Assembly (NCBI GenBank): GCA_016709545.1
Contig: JADJMO010000021.1
Coordinates: forward strand, 124,001 to 188,000
Direction: 5' to 3'
DNA length: 64,000 nucleotides
Source: Myxococcales bacterium
GTDB lineage: Bacteria > Myxococcota_A > Polyangia > Polyangiales > JADJMO01
The translations under genes were made by a program, and so were the position numbers. This document shows, in pieces, positions 48,537 through 57,458 of this stretch (the first letter of the stretch is position 1; every line of letters begins with the position of its first letter). Under the pieces are notes generated by a model. It ran no database searches. It was not told where the DNA came from and saw nothing but the letters and a program-made list of their open reading frames with translations.

Positions 48537-49346
48537 TCAGATCGCGCGTTCGGGTACACCGCGGTACGCGCCGGGCGTGCACCCCACCACTCGGACGAAG
48601 TGGCGGTGCAGCTGGCTCTGGTCGCAGAACCCGACGCGCGGGGCGACGTCGGACGCAGCCGCGCCTCGACGCAAGAGGATGCACGCGCGCGCGATCCGCG
48701 CCCGGGTCAGGAACGCGTACGGCGGCATGCCGAGCTCCCGCGAGAACGCACGGCAGAGATGGTACTTGTCGGTGCGCGCGTGATCCGCGAGGTCGTCGAG
48801 CGTGATCTTCTCGGCGAGGTTCGCGAGCAGGAACTCACGCGCGCGGCGCACGCTCGGCCGCAGGCGCGGGCTGCGCGGGCTCGCTGTGAGGAACGACGTG
48901 AACGTCGCGACGGCCTCGGTGACGGCGACGTCGACGACGAAGCGGTCCGCCGCTCCAGCGAGGATCACGTCGTGGAGGCGCCGGAGCGGAGCGAGGCGAT
49001 CGTCGCGAGGGTGCACCTGCACGTCGGCGAGCCGGCCGTGCAGCCCGTGATCCATCGCGAGTCGGGACGCCTCGATCAGCGCGGCATCGAACGACACGAG
49101 CTGGTAGGTGCCCGGCGACTCACGATGGAGGTCCCGGTGGAGCTGTCCTGGTTGCTTCAGGTTGAGCGTGCCGGGCGTCTGCGTGTAGCTGTCGCCGTCG
49201 ATCGTCGAGCTCGCGCTACCGTCGAGCGTGAAGCTGACGCCGTAGTGCGCCTTCATGCCGCGATAGAGCTGCGTGGTCTTCCGGATGCGCAGGAAGTCCA
49301 CGCCGGGCGCGAGCGAGCCGTGCAGGCGAGTCACGCGTCGGAGCAT
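48537..49346 (-). CDS. AraC family regulator
   Basis: A 269-residue regulator starting MLRRVTRLHG at 49346. The N-terminal cupin-like domain (GVSFTLDGSASSTIDGDSYT, TPGTLNLKQPGQLHRDLHRE) is followed by two HTH units: ITLDDLADHARTDKYHLCRA and ASDVAPRVGFCDQSQLHRHF. This is the typical AraC layout. It is divergent from the SDR gene at 49434 and 53 bp from the end of the peptidase gene. Confidence 0.93.
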   Translation of the reverse strand: MLRRVTRLHGSLAPGVDFLRIRKTTQLYRGMKAHYGVSFTLDGSASSTIDGDSYTQTPGTLNLKQPGQLHRDLHRESPGTYQLVSFDAALIEASRLAMDHGLHGRLADVQVHPRDDRLAPLRRLHDVILAGAADRFVVDVAVTEAVATFTSFLTASPRSPRLRPSVRRAREFLLANLAEKITLDDLADHARTDKYHLCRAFSRELGMPPYAFLTRARIARACILLRRGAAASDVAPRVGFCDQSQLHRHFVRVVGCTPGAYRGVPERAI

Positions 49347-49433
49347 ACTCAGCCGCGCGGCCGCGGCTTGTGCATTCTTGGCAGCTGCAAGGACGCCCAA
49401 GACCGCGCCGCGCGCCGCTCGCACAGTGCGGCC

Positions 49434-50148
49434 ATGAAGCAGACAGTCCTCGTCACGGGAGCCAACAAGGGAATCGGATACGAGACGGCGCGCCAGCTCG
49501 CCGGGCTCGGCATGACGGTGCTCGTCGGGGCGCGCGATCGCGAGCGCGGCGAGCGGGCGGTGGAACGCCTGCGTGAACGAGCGTCCGGCGTGCACCTCGT
49601 CCAGCTCGACATCACGGACGCGAAGAGCATCGCCGCGGCGTTCGAGGACGTCAGCGCGCGCTTCGGGCGCCTCGACGCGCTCGTGAACAACGCCGGCATC
49701 GGCAACGCCAGCGACCTGCCGTCGAAGCAGAGCCTCGCGGACATGCGCACCCTGCTCGAGGCGAACCTCCTCGGCCCGATCGCGGTCACGCAGGCGTTCC
49801 TTCCGCTGCTCGCCACCGGCGCGCGCATCGTGAATGTCTCGAGCTCGCTCGGCTCGCTGGGCCTGGCCGCCGATCCGACGAGCCGCATCGCGGCGTGGAA
49901 CGCGCTGTTCGGCTACTCCGCGTCGAAGACCGCGCTCAACGCGTTCACCCTGCGCCTCGCGCTCGAGCTGCGCGAGAGGCGATCAGGTGAACCCGGCGTG
50001 CCCGGGCTACGTCGCGACCGATCTGAACGGGCACCGCGGGCTGCGCACGGTCGAGCAAGGTGCGGCCATCGTCGTGCGCCTCGCCAGTCTGGCGGACGAC
50101 GGCCCGACCGGCGGCTTCTTCGACGACGCCGGCGAGGTCGCCTGGTAG
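49434..50148 (+). CDS. Short-chain dehydrogenase/reductase (frameshifted)
   Basis: About 238 residues. VTGANKGIGYETA is the TGxxxGxG cofactor motif, followed by ALVNNAGIGNAS, IVNVSSSLGSLG and the catalytic Tyr161/Lys165 in YSASKTALNAF. Near 49983 the frame shifts; GDQVNPACPGYVATDLNGHR continues and ends at 50148. The N-terminus resembles carbonyl reductase-type SDRs (TGANKGIG). It is probably regulated by the divergent AraC gene. Substrate unknown. Confidence 0.88.
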
Positions 50149-50262
50149 AGCGCCCTTCGCCCGCAGCAACGTGACATTCGCGTGCGTCGCCGAGGCGATG
50201 CCCTCGATGCGGTCGAAGACTGCGGCGTGGCGGCGCACGTCGGATCGAAGAGAGCCAGCCGC

Positions 50263-51333
50263 TCAGACCGTCCGACGCCGCACGGCCACGCCCCCACTCC
50301 CCGGGACCAGCCGCCCGACCACCGCAGCCGGCTCGCCGAACTCGGCGACGAAGCGCTCCGCGTCAGCCAACGGCAGCGCGAGCAGGAGCCCACCGCTCGT
50401 CTGCGCGTCGGCGAGGATCTTCTGCGTGGTCGCGTCGACGCTCTCGTCGAACCGCACCTTCGGCGCCACGAAGGCCAGGTTCGCGACCGTGCCCCCCGGC
50501 ACGAAGCCGCCCTCGATCAGCGCGCGCACCCCGGGCAGCACCCTAACCGCGTCGGCGTCGAGCTCCGCGTCCAGGGCGCCGTCGGCCAGCGTCTCGAGCA
50601 GGTGACCGAGCAGGCCGTACCCGGTGACGTCCGTCGCACCGTGCACCGCGAGCGGACGGGCCAGCGCCGCCGCGCGCTTGTTCGACGTGGTCATCGAAGC
50701 GACCATCGCCTGGTAGCGCTCGTCTCCCTCGCCGAACGCATCCCGCTTGAACGCGGTGGCGAGGATCCCGGTGCCGAGCGCCTTGGTGAGCACGAGCGCG
50801 TCGCCCGCGCGCCCCCCGCGCTTGGTCCACACCCGCGCAGGGTCGACCGTGCCGATCACCGCGCACCCGAACTTGGGCTCGGGATCGTCGATGGTGTGCC
50901 CGCCGACCACGAGGACCCCCTCCGCGGCGCAGGCCTTGGCGCCCCCGGCGAGGATGGCCGCGAGGATCTCGAGCGGCAGCGTCTTGGTGGGGAACGCCGC
51001 GAGGTTGAGGGCGAAGCACGGCGTGCCGCCCATCGCGTAGACGTCGCTGATCGCGTTGGTCGCCGCGATGCGCCCGAACGTCTCCGGGTCGTCGACGATG
51101 GGCGTGAAGAAGTCCGTCGTGAGGACGAGCGAGGGCGTCCCGGGTGGCGCGCCCGGCACCGGCATCACGGCGGCATCGTCCGGGACCGTGAGCCCGACCG
51201 CGCCCTCGGGGAGCGCGGCGAAGAGATGGTTGCTCGAGCGCAGCACCTGCGCCCAATCCGCCGGGCGGATCTTGCAGGCTCACCCCGCCCCGTGGGCGAG
51301 TTGCGTCAGGCGCACCACGTCGAGGCCGGTCAT
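50263..51333 (-). CDS. selD: Selenophosphate synthetase (selenide, water dikinase), itself a selenoprotein
   Basis: A gene of 357 codons from ATG 51333. Codon 18 is TGA (51282-51280) and falls in GAG-U-ACKI, where SelD proteins have the catalytic Cys or Sec, followed by the essential Lys21. The frame is unbroken on both sides. Downstream hallmarks are VLTTDFFTPIVDDPETFGRI, TNAISDVYAMGGTPCFALN, VVGGHTIDDPEPKFG and ATDVTGYGLLGHL. It makes selenophosphate from selenide and ATP, the selenium donor for tRNA-Sec. A hairpin fitting a bacterial SECIS element directly follows the TGA. The gene lies 13 bp behind a DsbD-like gene in the same direction. A conventional call would start at a downstream codon and lose the active site. 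Confidence 0.96.
51245..51279 (-). promoter_or_regulatory. Candidate SECIS element (selD)
   Basis: Reading the minus strand just after the UGA: GCCTGC (51279-51274) pairs with GCAGGT (51250-51245, one G-U), and ATCCG (51270-51266) pairs with CGGAT (51260-51256), with internal bulges AAG and TGGGC and a 5-base loop CCCGG. The loop starts about 15 bases after the UGA. Position, size and stem match bacterial SECIS structures, though the loop lacks the usual G at its first positions. Confidence 0.6.
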
Positions 51334-51346
51334 CAGAGCCCTCTCC

Positions 51347-52654
51347 TCAGAGCGAGGCGTACTTGTCGACCGGGTACTTCTGGGCGGCCTTGTCGAGGCT
51401 CGTCTGCACCATCTCGGCGGTGATGACGTTGGGGAGCAGCTCGAACGTGCCGTCGGGGTAGTAGACCACGTAGGCCGGGATGCCGTTGCGATCGAGGCCC
51501 TTGTAGAACTTGTCGAGCAGCGCGTTGAGCTCGTCGCTCTCGTTGGTCATGTCGACCTTGACCGGCAGCACCTTGGTGCGGTCGAACGCGTTGCGCACGG
51601 TGTCGCTCTCGATGAAGGCCTTCTCGTTGGCCTTGCAGCTCGCGCACCACTCGGCGGTGAAGTCGAGGAACACGGGGCGGTTGCGCGCGTGCTCGGACTT
51701 GACGCGGTTGGCGTCGTACATCGTCCAGACGATGTGGCCGTCCTTGATGACAGGCTCCATCGGACCCTTCTTGGCGGCGCTGCCGTCGTTCGCGGCGAGG
51801 GCCACGGCCATCGCGGGGCGCTCGAAGGTGACCATCGAGCGGTAGGCAAGCACGACGCCGGCGACGGCGATGATGCGGACGAGCCAGCGGCGGCGGTGGG
51901 TGTGGCGCAGCCCGCCGAACGAGTGGTTGCCCCAGAACGCGACCGCGACCGAGAGCAGGAAGAAGAGGAACCAGTTGGCCGCCTCGGGGGTGACCTGCTT
52001 CTGGAACGTGCGGAACAGCCAGATGGTGGTGGCGATGAGCGCGAAGCCCATCAGCTGCTTGACCTGCTCCATCCAGGCGCCGGGGCGCGGCAGGCGGTTG
52101 CCGATGGCCGGGATGAGCGTGAGCAGCAGGTAGGGGACGGCGAGCCCGAAGCCCATCATGCCGAACACCAGGAAGACCTGGATGGCGCTCGTGGTCTGCA
52201 GCAGCGCGAACGCCACGGCGCTGCCGACGAAGGGCGCCGAGCAGGGCGTGGACATGATGGCCGCGAACCAGCCGTTGACCAGCGAGCCCCACGCGCTGCC
52301 CTCGTCCTCGTCCTTGCCCTCGGTCGAGATGAGGATCTCGAACACGCCGAGCGCGTTGAGGGCGAAGACGAAGACGATGGTGGTGAGCGCGGCGACGAAG
52401 GGCGGGTGCTGGAACTGCATGCCCCAGCCGAGCCGCCGCCCCGACGCCTTGAGCGCCACGACGACGGCCGCGATGGCCAGGAACAGGCTCACGGTGCCCG
52501 CGGTGTAGGCGAACCCGTGCTTGCGACGCTGGGCGGGGGAGTGCTTGCCGTGCTCGACGACGTGGAACGCCTTCAGCGTGAGGACCGGCAAGACGCACGG
52601 CATCACGTTGAGGACCAGACCCCCGAGCAGCGCCGCACCCAGTACACCCAGCAT
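51347..52654 (-). CDS. DsbD-like thiol:disulfide interchange protein
   Basis: A 435-residue membrane reductase. It has a DsbD-beta-like core of about eight helices with the two transmembrane cysteines Cys20 (VMPCVLPVL) and Cys138 (MSTPCSAPF), and a C-terminal thioredoxin domain with Cys337/Cys340 in TAEWCASCKANEKAF. The N-terminal DsbD-alpha domain is missing, so electrons must leave to another periplasmic partner. It would pass reducing power from cytoplasmic thioredoxin outwards, and a selenocysteine redoxin lipoprotein could be such a partner (inference). SD sequence TAGGAGAGAGCC lies before the ATG. Confidence 0.9.
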   Translation of the reverse strand: MLGVLGAALLGGLVLNVMPCVLPVLTLKAFHVVEHGKHSPAQRRKHGFAYTAGTVSLFLAIAAVVVALKASGRRLGWGMQFQHPPFVAALTTIVFVFALNALGVFEILISTEGKDEDEGSAWGSLVNGWFAAIMSTPCSAPFVGSAVAFALLQTTSAIQVFLVFGMMGFGLAVPYLLLTLIPAIGNRLPRPGAWMEQVKQLMGFALIATTIWLFRTFQKQVTPEAANWFLFFLLSVAVAFWGNHSFGGLRHTHRRRWLVRIIAVAGVVLAYRSMVTFERPAMAVALAANDGSAAKKGPMEPVIKDGHIVWTMYDANRVKSEHARNRPVFLDFTAEWCASCKANEKAFIESDTVRNAFDRTKVLPVKVDMTNESDELNALLDKFYKGLDRNGIPAYVVYYPDGTFELLPNVITAEMVQTSLDKAAQKYPVDKYASL

Positions 52655-52690
52655 GGCTCTCTCCTAAGACGTCTCGCGCAGCGCTTGGTT

Positions 52691-53875
52691 TCAGATCAGC
52701 TCGGCGATGACCGCGACGGCCTCGCCTCCGCCGATGCACAACGTCGAGAGCCCGCGGGCGACTCCGCGAGATTTCATGGCGTGCACCATGGTGGCGAAGA
52801 TGCGGGCCCCGGACGCCCCGATGGGGTGGCCGAGGGCGATCGCGCCGCCATGGACGTTCACCTTACCATGGTCCAGCTCGCAGTCGCGCATGGCCGCCAT
52901 GGCCACCACCGCGAAGGCCTCGTTGATCTCGAAGAGGCCGACGTCGGCGATGGCGACGCCCGTGCGCGCCGAGACGTCCTTGATGGCCGCGACGGGCGCC
53001 GTGGTGAACCACTCGGGGGCCTGCGCGGCCGCGCCGTACCCCAAGATCTTGGCGATCGGGGTGAGGCCGTGCGCCTTGACCGCGGCCTCGCTCGCGAGAA
53101 CCACCGCCGCCGCGCCGTCGTTGATCGACGAGGCGTTGGCCGCGGTGATCGTGCCCTCCTTGTCGAAGGCCGGCTTGAGCGCCGACATCTTGGCGGGGTC
53201 GCCCTTCTTCGGGCCCTCGTCCTCCTTGATCACGAGCGCGTCGCCCTTCTTCTGGGCGACCGACACCGGCGCGATCTCGGCGTCGAAGCGCGACTCCTTC
53301 TGGGCGGCGAGCGCGCGGCGGAACGACTCCTTCGCGTATTCGTCCTGGGCCTCGCGCGTGAACTTGTACTCGCGCGCGCAGAGCTCGCCGGCGACGCCCA
53401 TGTGGAAGTTCTTGTAGGGATCCCAGAGGCCGTCGTGGATCATCCCGTCGAGCATCTGGCCATGGCCCATGCGGTAGCCGCTGCGCGCCTTGGTCAGGTA
53501 GTAGGGGACGTTGGTCATCGACTCCATGCCGCCCGCGATCACGAGGTCGGCGTCGCCGAGCGCGATGGCCTTGGTGGCGAGCACGATCGACTCGAGGCCC
53601 GAGCCACACACCTTGCTGACGGTGACGCAGGGCACCTTGTTCGGGATGCCCGCGCCGAGCGACGCCTGACGCGCGGGCGCCTGACCGATGCCGGCGCTGA
53701 GCACGTTGCCCATGAACACCTGCTGGATGGCGTCGGCGGAGACCTTCGCGCTCTCGAGGGCGGCGGCGATGGCCACGCTCCCGAGCTTCGGCGCCGCGAG
53801 CTCGGAGAACGCGCCCTGGAAGGCGCCGATGGGGGTGCGACGAGCAGAGACCACGTAGACCGGGGGGAGAGCCAT
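52691..53875 (-). CDS. Acetyl-CoA acetyltransferase (thiolase)
   Basis: A 394-residue thiolase of the degradative/PhaA-AtoB type. Cys90 in TVSKVCGSGLESIV is the nucleophile; the second active-site elements are NEAFAV, GGAIALGHPIGASGAR and LCIGGGEAVA (Cys). It joins or splits acetoacetyl-CoA. The start at ATG 53875 is favoured; an ATG at 53887 adds four residues. It is the first of three co-directional genes with dsbD-like and selD (36 and 13 bp gaps). Confidence 0.95.
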   Translation of the reverse strand: MALPPVYVVSARRTPIGAFQGAFSELAAPKLGSVAIAAALESAKVSADAIQQVFMGNVLSAGIGQAPARQASLGAGIPNKVPCVTVSKVCGSGLESIVLATKAIALGDADLVIAGGMESMTNVPYYLTKARSGYRMGHGQMLDGMIHDGLWDPYKNFHMGVAGELCAREYKFTREAQDEYAKESFRRALAAQKESRFDAEIAPVSVAQKKGDALVIKEDEGPKKGDPAKMSALKPAFDKEGTITAANASSINDGAAAVVLASEAAVKAHGLTPIAKILGYGAAAQAPEWFTTAPVAAIKDVSARTGVAIADVGLFEINEAFAVVAMAAMRDCELDHGKVNVHGGAIALGHPIGASGARIFATMVHAMKSRGVARGLSTLCIGGGEAVAVIAELI

Positions 53876-54001
53876 GCACGGATTCATGGGCCAACCAGGC
53901 GCCGCCCGCAACAGTCTTTGCCCGTCCAGAGGGGCGGTTCGGGTCCCATGCTGCTGTCGCCGAACTTTCCATTCGGGCTGCTTCGTGGCACACCTTCGGG
54001 C

Positions 54002-54526
54002 ATGCACGCAGCGCGCTGGTCCGGGACCGTTCTCGTGTTGGGTTTCGTCGGGTGTGGCGGCTATGCGGTCCCCTACGAGGGGGCGCAGGGCGCCGCGCGG
54101 AAGGCGGGCGAAGTCGCCATCTACGACATCGAGTGCAAGGACCCGGCGATGGGGCCCGCGGACTGCACCTACAACGGTGGTCCGATGGGCTTCAAGGCGA
54201 TCGGCGTGTTCCGCGTGCCGCCGAAGGCGCTCAAGGACTGGGCCTCGTATCGCAAGAAGGTGCAGGAGCAGGCCGCTCGCTACGGCTGTCCGGCCGTCGC
54301 CCTCCGTCGCATGGGCCCCGCCATGGCCGACGCCCAGACGACCGGTGGCTTCTGCATCGATCCCGCAGCCACGCCGGGCGGACCGGCCAGCGCCGGTGGG
54401 CCGAACCCGGGCCCGGGCATCTCGGTGACCGGCACGGTGAACGTGACCGCGTGTCAACAGGCCTCGGACTGCCCGGCGGGCACGGCCTGCAACCGCGGTC
54501 AGTGCGTGGCGCCCGGCAGCCCCTGA
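54002..54526 (+). CDS. Small lipoprotein of unknown function
   Basis: A 174-residue lipoprotein: MHAARWSGTVLVLGFVGC carries a lipobox. The mature part has a charged segment (YRKKVQEQAARYGCPAVALR), a Pro/Gly linker and a C-terminal Cys-rich module (ACQQASDCPAGTACNRGQCV) of the pattern found in many myxobacterial secreted proteins. Its 3' end overlaps the convergent membrane protein gene by 28 bp. No family recognised. Confidence 0.7.
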   Translation: MHAARWSGTVLVLGFVGCGGYAVPYEGAQGAARKAGEVAIYDIECKDPAMGPADCTYNGGPMGFKAIGVFRVPPKALKDWASYRKKVQEQAARYGCPAVALRRMGPAMADAQTTGGFCIDPAATPGGPASAGGPNPGPGISVTGTVNVTACQQASDCPAGTACNRGQCVAPGSP

Positions 54527-55098
54527 GCCAGCGCTGACCCGCCTGCTTCGTTCGCCACGGGGTGCGCGACGACCGCGCGCGCGAAGGCCCCGAACGTCGG
54601 TCCGGCCGAGAAATACAGCGCCGGGAGCCAGAACGGGACGCCGAGCACGTCCGGAGCGAGGTGTCGGAACATGCCCGCGCGGATCAGCAGCACCTCGGCC
54701 AGTGGCCCGAGGAACGCCGACACGAGCCCCAGGAGGAGCCCCGCGCCCGTGCGATCGAACGCCAGGAACGCGCCGAGGGCGCAGGCCGAGACCACGACGA
54801 GCTTGGCGTGGGGGGGGAGCCAGGCGCTCAGCGCGTAGATCGCCGCGAAGACCCCGAGCCCGGCCCCGAGCGTCAGCGGGCTCGGGACGGGCCTCCGACC
54901 GCCGAGGCGCTCGAAGCCTCGCGCGTAGAGCACGCCGCCGAACCCGTACGCGATCGCGAAGAGGAGCGGCGCCCACCAGGCCGTCGAGAGCACGACGGGG
55001 TGGGTGTACGCGGTGGTTCCACTGAAGGTGTGGAAGGCGTCGAGCGCGGTGCCGACGACGGCACCGAAGCCCAGGAGGAGTACGAGCGCCCGCCCCAT
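54499..55098 (-). CDS. Polytopic membrane protein of unknown function
   Basis: A 199-residue protein with about five to six membrane helices (ALVLLLGFGAVVGTALDAFH, WWAPLLFAIAYGFGGVLYA, LGVFAAIYALSAWL, VVVSACALGAFLAF, GLLLGLVSAFLGPLAEVLLI). A conserved-looking loop TFSGTTAYTHPVVL joins the first two. The layout vaguely recalls INSIG-like proteins, but I cannot confirm that. It ends in NEAGGSALAQGLPGATH and overlaps the convergent lipoprotein gene. Confidence 0.6.
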   Translation of the reverse strand: MGRALVLLLGFGAVVGTALDAFHTFSGTTAYTHPVVLSTAWWAPLLFAIAYGFGGVLYARGFERLGGRRPVPSPLTLGAGLGVFAAIYALSAWLPPHAKLVVVSACALGAFLAFDRTGAGLLLGLVSAFLGPLAEVLLIRAGMFRHLAPDVLGVPFWLPALYFSAGPTFGAFARAVVAHPVANEAGGSALAQGLPGATH

Positions 55099-55277
55099 CG
55101 CCGGGAGGATGCCACACCCCTGGAGGACGGCGGTCGATGGACCGTTCAGGGGGAAGACGGCGTTTCGCGCGCCTAGTCCAAGATGCGTTCTCAGAAAAGG
55201 AACAAATGCGTGACGAGCGTGGCAATTCTGTGAACTCCTGGTAGACTGCTCGTGTCACCCCCTACGGAGGTTCTCTT

Positions 55278-55763
55278 TTGGACACCCCCCACCACGTCCG
55301 CGCGATCTCCCAGCTCGCCAACGCCCGCACCCTCGATGCGCCCTTCACCTCCAGTCCCCGGCGGTGGCGGTTCACGCAGGCAGCGGTGTTCGCGCTGAGC
55401 GCGGGAATCGCGACCCTCTATGCGTACCGGGCGCCCGCCGCCGGCGCGGCGGTGGGTTCGCTCGTCGCGGACGGCGTGGTCACGCAGCGTGGCTCGGCCA
55501 AGCCGCTCGCGGGGGTCACCGTGGTGCTCGACGGCGCCACCACCGCCAAGACCGACGCACAGGGCCGCTTCCACTTCGGTGGGCTCGCCGCGGGCGGGCA
55601 CGCGCTCCGGTTGACGGGGGACGGCCTCACCACGGTCGACGCCGAGATCACCGTGCAAGAGGGCGCGAGCCCGTTCGCGCTCGACCTGCAGCGCAAGGAC
55701 CAGACGCCGCCGGGCGAGGCGCCCGTCGAGGCCGAGGTCGTCGTCATCCAGCCAGCGAAGTGA
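55278..55763 (+). CDS. Membrane-anchored carboxypeptidase-regulatory-like domain protein
   Basis: A 161-residue protein starting at TTG 55278 behind TACGGAGGTT. An N-terminal helix (FTQAAVFALSAGIATLYAYR) anchors it. The remaining part is one carboxypeptidase-regulatory-like (CNA-B type) beta domain: KPLAGVTVVLDGATTAKTDA, QGRFHFGGLAAGGHALRLTG and ITVQEGASPFALDLQRKDQT. Such modules are usually adhesive or structural. It overlaps the convergent acyltransferase gene by 20 bp. Confidence 0.75.
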   Translation: MDTPHHVRAISQLANARTLDAPFTSSPRRWRFTQAAVFALSAGIATLYAYRAPAAGAAVGSLVADGVVTQRGSAKPLAGVTVVLDGATTAKTDAQGRFHFGGLAAGGHALRLTGDGLTTVDAEITVQEGASPFALDLQRKDQTPPGEAPVEAEVVVIQPAK

Positions 55764-56661
55764 TCGAGCCCGCGACCGTCGTCGCGCGCTGGGTCTTCCA
55801 TCGCCGGTGCATCCAGAGCCACTCCTCCGGGGCCGCACGCACGTAGGCTTCGAGGCGGGCCGCCATGGCGCGCGTCGTCTCGTCGATCCACGCCCGGCCC
55901 GCCCGTGGAGGGGGTACGAAGACCTCCTCGATCGTCACGTGGTGTCCGCCTCGCCGCCCGCCGAGGGCGAGCACGAGCGGCGCACCGCTGCGCGCAGCCA
56001 GCGTGGCCGGCAGCGTGTCGTGCGCGGCCTCTTCCCCGAGGAACGGCGCGAACACGACGCCGTGCGTGCGCTCCGGGTCCTGATCCACGAGCACGGCCAC
56101 CGCCGCGCCGCTCTGGAGCCGCGCGCGGGCCGCCGCGAGCACGCCACCATCCGGCGCCGGCAGCAGGTCGACGCCGCGCCGCGCGCGGGTGTCCTGCCAG
56201 AGCGCATCGAGACCTCGCGCCGAGAGCCGCCGGGTGATGACGGCGAGCTTCGTCTCGTTCGCGCACGCGCAGGCCACGAGGTCCCAGTTGCCCGTGTGCG
56301 CGGTCGCCACGATGACGCCGCGACCGAGCCGCCTCGCCTCGTCGAACCGCTCTCGATGCTCGATCCGCACGGGCGGCAACGCTCCTGCGCGCCGGCGCGC
56401 GGACAGCCACACGAGCTCGAGCAGCGACGCGCCGAGCCCGCGGTACATCCGCGACGCGCTCCGCTCGGGATGCGCGACGCCTGCCCGCTGCATGGCGGCG
56501 ACGACGTGCGCGCGCCGGATCCGCAGCACCGATCCCGCGAGGAAGCCGATCGCCGCGCCGAGCGTCGCGAGGAACCGAAACGGAAACAGCCCGAAGAAGC
56601 CCGCGATCAGCCGCAGCGACCGCGGCGGAACGCCTCGGGGGTCATGGGGTGTTGCCCGCAC
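55744..56661 (-). CDS. LpxL/HtrB-like lysophospholipid/lipid A acyltransferase
   Basis: About 305 residues from GTG 56661 (an ATG at 56685 is an alternative). One N-terminal membrane helix (LIAGFFGLFPFRFLATLGAA) leads into the acyltransferase domain with the HX4D motif in ATAHTGNWDLVACA, then PFLGEEAAHDTLPATLAARS (a Pro-type block) and EEWLWMHRRWKTQ (the late Trp/His-rich block). This is the layout of lipid A acyltransferases. Its start lies within the end of the sigma factor gene, so the two are probably co-transcribed. Substrate unknown. Confidence 0.85.
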   Translation of the reverse strand: MRATPHDPRGVPPRSLRLIAGFFGLFPFRFLATLGAAIGFLAGSVLRIRRAHVVAAMQRAGVAHPERSASRMYRGLGASLLELVWLSARRRAGALPPVRIEHRERFDEARRLGRGVIVATAHTGNWDLVACACANETKLAVITRRLSARGLDALWQDTRARRGVDLLPAPDGGVLAAARARLQSGAAVAVLVDQDPERTHGVVFAPFLGEEAAHDTLPATLAARSGAPLVLALGGRRGGHHVTIEEVFVPPPRAGRAWIDETTRAMAARLEAYVRAAPEEWLWMHRRWKTQRATTVAGSITSLAG

Positions 56662-57337
56662 CGTTGCCCGCGCCGTTGCCGGCACCCGTCCCCTGGGTCG
56701 GCGCCGTCTGGACGAGCCCGGCGTCTTCGAGCTCGTGCCCGTTCACGCGGTCGGCGATGGCCTTGCGCAGGGCGAGGCGGGCGCGGTGCAGGCGCGTCTT
56801 CACGGTGGGGATGGTGAGGTCGAGGATCTGCGCCACGTCTTCGGTGGAGAGCTCCTCGATCTCGCGCAGCATGAAGACCGAGCGGTAGGCCTCGGGCAGG
56901 GCGTCGACCGCCTCGCGGGCGTGCACGGCGAGCTCGCGGTTGGCCACGTCGTCGTCGACCGGCGGCGCCCAGTCGTCGACCGGTTCGGCCATCTCGCCCT
57001 GCTCGGTGTAGCGGGGCGACGCATCCTCGAGGCTGGTCTCGCGGTGACGACGCTCGGTGCGCATGCGCATGAGCGCCGCGTTGACCGTGATTCGATAGAG
57101 CCAGGTGGTGAAGGCGCTCTGCTCCTGGAACTGCTCGATCTTGCGGAACACCTGCAGGAAAGCGTCCTGCATGGCGTCCTGGGCCTTGGACTCGTCGCGG
57201 GTGAGGCGGAGAGAGAGGCGATAGACCTTCTCCTGGTGGCGGCGCACGAGCTCGCGGAAGACGCTCTTGTCCCCCGCCTGGAGGCGCCCGACCAGGGCCA
57301 GGTCGGTCTGTTCCTCGAGTGCAACCACCTGTGCCAT
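56642..57337 (-). CDS. ECF-type RNA polymerase sigma factor
   Basis: A 231-residue sigma factor from ATG 57337 (MAQVVALEEQTD); the longer frame to 57466 adds untypical Ser-rich residues. Region 2: VFRELVRRHQEKVYRLSLRL, AQDAMQDAFLQVFRKIEQFQ, AFTTWLYRITVNAALMR. Region 4: STEDVAQILDLTIPTVKTRL. The tail ends in three GAGN repeats. It overlaps the acyltransferase gene downstream. No anti-sigma gene is adjacent, unlike the first sigma factor at 23543. Confidence 0.93.
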   Translation of the reverse strand: MAQVVALEEQTDLALVGRLQAGDKSVFRELVRRHQEKVYRLSLRLTRDESKAQDAMQDAFLQVFRKIEQFQEQSAFTTWLYRITVNAALMRMRTERRHRETSLEDASPRYTEQGEMAEPVDDWAPPVDDDVANRELAVHAREAVDALPEAYRSVFMLREIEELSTEDVAQILDLTIPTVKTRLHRARLALRKAIADRVNGHELEDAGLVQTAPTQGTGAGNGAGNGAGNTP

Positions 57338-57458
57338 GGAAGCGCCCAACCTAACGCTGGTCTCGTCGGACGAAAGGGGGATTCGTTTCGACGACGCGGA
57401 GGGGCCGTGCGACAAAACTTCGCTTGACACCGGATGGGGGTTCGCCGAACGGACGGCC

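Noticed and set aside
51056..54001. Long plus-strand open frame before the small lipoprotein at 54002
   Set aside because: It mirrors selD, the DsbD-like gene and the thiolase, and lacks any domain.
54499..55098. INSIG-like identity of the membrane protein
   Set aside because: The helix count and one loop are reminiscent, but no diagnostic motif could be confirmed.
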